From Carnobacterium_A sp049673005 (GTDB lineage Bacteria; Bacillota; Bacilli; Lactobacillales; Carnobacteriaceae), in NCBI RefSeq assembly GCF_049673005.1, contig NZ_JBATXB010000004.1, positions 1 through 64,000 of the forward strand: a DNA stretch of 64,000 bases, given 5' to 3'. A program made the position numbers and the translations under genes. How positions within the stretch are numbered: position 1 is the first letter of the stretch; each line of letters begins with the position of its first letter. This document shows positions 63,036-64,000 of the stretch, piece after piece. Under the pieces are notes generated by a model. The model saw only the letters and a list, made by a program, of their open reading frames with translations, had not been told where the DNA came from and did no database searches.

Positions 63036-63686
63036 ATGAAAATTTCACCGTCTATTTTGAGCGCAGATTTTGCTAATTTAGAAAGAGATATACGTTTAGT
63101 TGAAGGAGGAGGAGCAGATTACATACATGTAGATGTTATGGATGGACATTTTGTTCCAAATTTAACATTTGGAGCCAATATCGTTTCTGCAATTCGACCG
63201 ATAACTAAGTTACCCTTAGATTGTCATTTAATGATTGAGAATCCTGAAAATTATATTGAAGATTTCGCAAAAGCAGGAGCAGATATTATCACAGTTCATG
63301 TAGAGAGCACCCATCATATTCATCGTGCCATTCAATTAATTAAACATCACGGTGTTAAAGCTGGTGTTGTGATTAACCCGGGAACAGCAGTAGATTCTAT
63401 TTTGCCAGTTTTAAGTGAAGTCGATATGGTTTTAGTTATGACGGTTAATCCTGGATTTGGCGGTCAAAGTTTTATTAAGGAAACAGTCTCTAAAATTACC
63501 TTACTAAACTCTTTGAAAGAAGACAAAGGGTATAACTATGAAATTGAAGTAGACGGCGGGATTTCGCCTGAAACTGCTAAGATATGTAAGGATGCAGGTG
63601 CAAATGTTTTTGTTGCAGGCTCATATATTTATGATGCTAACAATCCGATTGAGCGATTAATGTCTTTAAAAGACGCTGTGCGTTAA
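63036..63686 (+). CDS. rpe: Ribulose-phosphate 3-epimerase
   Basis: A 216-residue TIM-barrel metalloenzyme of the pentose phosphate pathway (ribulose-5-P to xylulose-5-P). It shows SPSILSADFANLE, the metal-binding HVDVMDGHFVPN, HLMIENP, VMTVNPGFGGQSF and VDGGISPETA. ATG 63036 is preferred over ATG 63030 because GAGGAA precedes it at proper distance. rsgA-rpe-thiN is a conserved order. Confidence 0.96.
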   Translation: MKISPSILSADFANLERDIRLVEGGGADYIHVDVMDGHFVPNLTFGANIVSAIRPITKLPLDCHLMIENPENYIEDFAKAGADIITVHVESTHHIHRAIQLIKHHGVKAGVVINPGTAVDSILPVLSEVDMVLVMTVNPGFGGQSFIKETVSKITLLNSLKEDKGYNYEIEVDGGISPETAKICKDAGANVFVAGSYIYDANNPIERLMSLKDAVR

Positions 63687-63687
63687 G

Positions 63688-64000
63688 ATGACTAATATTG
63701 CAATAATGGTTGGTGGACCAGAAAATTATTTGCTAGAGACTCAAATTAAATCGAATACAGATCTAATTTGGATTGGTGTTGATAGAGGAGCTATAAGGTT
63801 ATTAGATAGTGGGGTTAAACCTGCTATAGCACTAGGTGATTTTGATTCAATTACTTCAGAAGAATTAAAAATGTTGAAAAATGAAGTGAAAGATGTCCGC
63901 CAATTTCCTGCTGAAAAAGATGAAACAGATACAGAATTAGCTGTTAAAGTAGCCTTTCAAGAATTTACTCCTCAAATAGTAACGTTATATGGCGCTACTG
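63688..64000 (+). CDS. thiN: Thiamine pyrophosphokinase, N-terminal part (cut by window end)
   Basis: The open frame runs from ATG 63688, one base after the rpe stop, to the end of the window (104 codons, no stop). It reads MTNIAIMVGGPENYL at the start and contains the WIGVDRGAIRLLD and ALGDFDSIT motifs with the Asp residues of thiamine pyrophosphokinase, followed by EKDETDTELAV. It converts thiamine to TPP, the ligand of the riboswitch at 34.5 kb. Confidence 0.92.
   Translation, partial: MTNIAIMVGGPENYLLETQIKSNTDLIWIGVDRGAIRLLDSGVKPAIALGDFDSITSEELKMLKNEVKDVRQFPAEKDETDTELAVKVAFQEFTPQIVTLYGAT

Noticed and set aside
1..64000. CRISPR array, tRNA, rRNA, T-box or phage genes
   Set aside because: No regularly spaced direct repeats, cloverleaf, rRNA segments, T-box motif or phage structural genes were recognised by eye.

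Overview
The window is from a low-GC Gram-positive bacterium of the order Lactobacillales, most likely a member of the Carnobacteriaceae or a close relative (inference). The reasons are AT-rich DNA, strong AGGAGG-type ribosome binding sites with frequent TTG/GTG starts, Bacillus-type gene order in several housekeeping clusters, and a V-type ATPase operon with the same order as the Enterococcus hirae ntp operon. About 57 genes are supported. Almost all are on the + strand; the exceptions are an alpha/beta hydrolase, the opuA operon and a small SOS-type gene. No tRNA, rRNA, CRISPR array, prophage or intact insertion sequence was seen.

Layout. (1) Bases 1-127 are the 3' end of a group II intron, with domain V, domain VI and an unusual second domain-VI-like hairpin. 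(2) 0.2-4.5 kb: a lactate-dehydrogenase-like pseudoenzyme, a UPF0223 protein, an inositol-monophosphatase-family enzyme and TypA/BipA. (3) 4.6-18.8 kb: ylaN, ftsW, pycA, a CAP-associated-domain protein, ylbG, rsmD, coaD, sepM, the DNA-uptake genes comEA-comEB-comEC, holA and rpsT. (4) 19.2-28.8 kb: SOS-controlled uvrB, rpsO, pnp, a reverse-strand hydrolase, and asd-dapA-rnjB (lysine/cell-wall precursor synthesis and RNase J2). (5) 29-41 kb is the more accessory part. It holds two complete osmoprotectant ABC transporters (opuA on -, opuC on +), a GNAT acetyltransferase, a secreted or anchored Pro/Glu-rich protein, a TPP-riboswitch-controlled thiT, and a cardiolipin synthase. (6) 41-42.3 kb: a YolD-like gene with two LexA-type boxes, and a DegV-family gene. 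(7) 42.3-51.2 kb: the ntpFIKECGABD V-ATPase operon, whose membrane rotor keeps the sodium-ligand residues known from E. hirae. (8) 51.4-64 kb: a YdbC/PC4-like gene, then the conserved gmk-rpoZ-coaBC-priA-def-fmt-rsmB-prpC-prkC-rsgA-rpe-thiN cluster, with thiN cut by the window end.

Themes. Ion and osmotic homeostasis is prominent: a predicted Na+-pumping V-ATPase, two betaine/choline-type uptake systems and a cardiolipin synthase. Two SOS promoters (uvrB and the YolD-like gene) share one architecture, with the LexA box inside the 17-bp spacer. Several leaders look regulatory: the TPP riboswitch whose terminator hairpin also contains the thiT ribosome binding site, a three-tier terminator-like hairpin just upstream of ntpF, and a short ORF overlapping a hairpin ahead of rsmD. 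The least explained objects are the intron 3' end with a duplicated domain VI, the dehydrogenase-fold protein that has lost nearly all catalytic residues, and the 750-bp non-coding stretch at 32.1-32.8 kb with tandem perfect palindromes.
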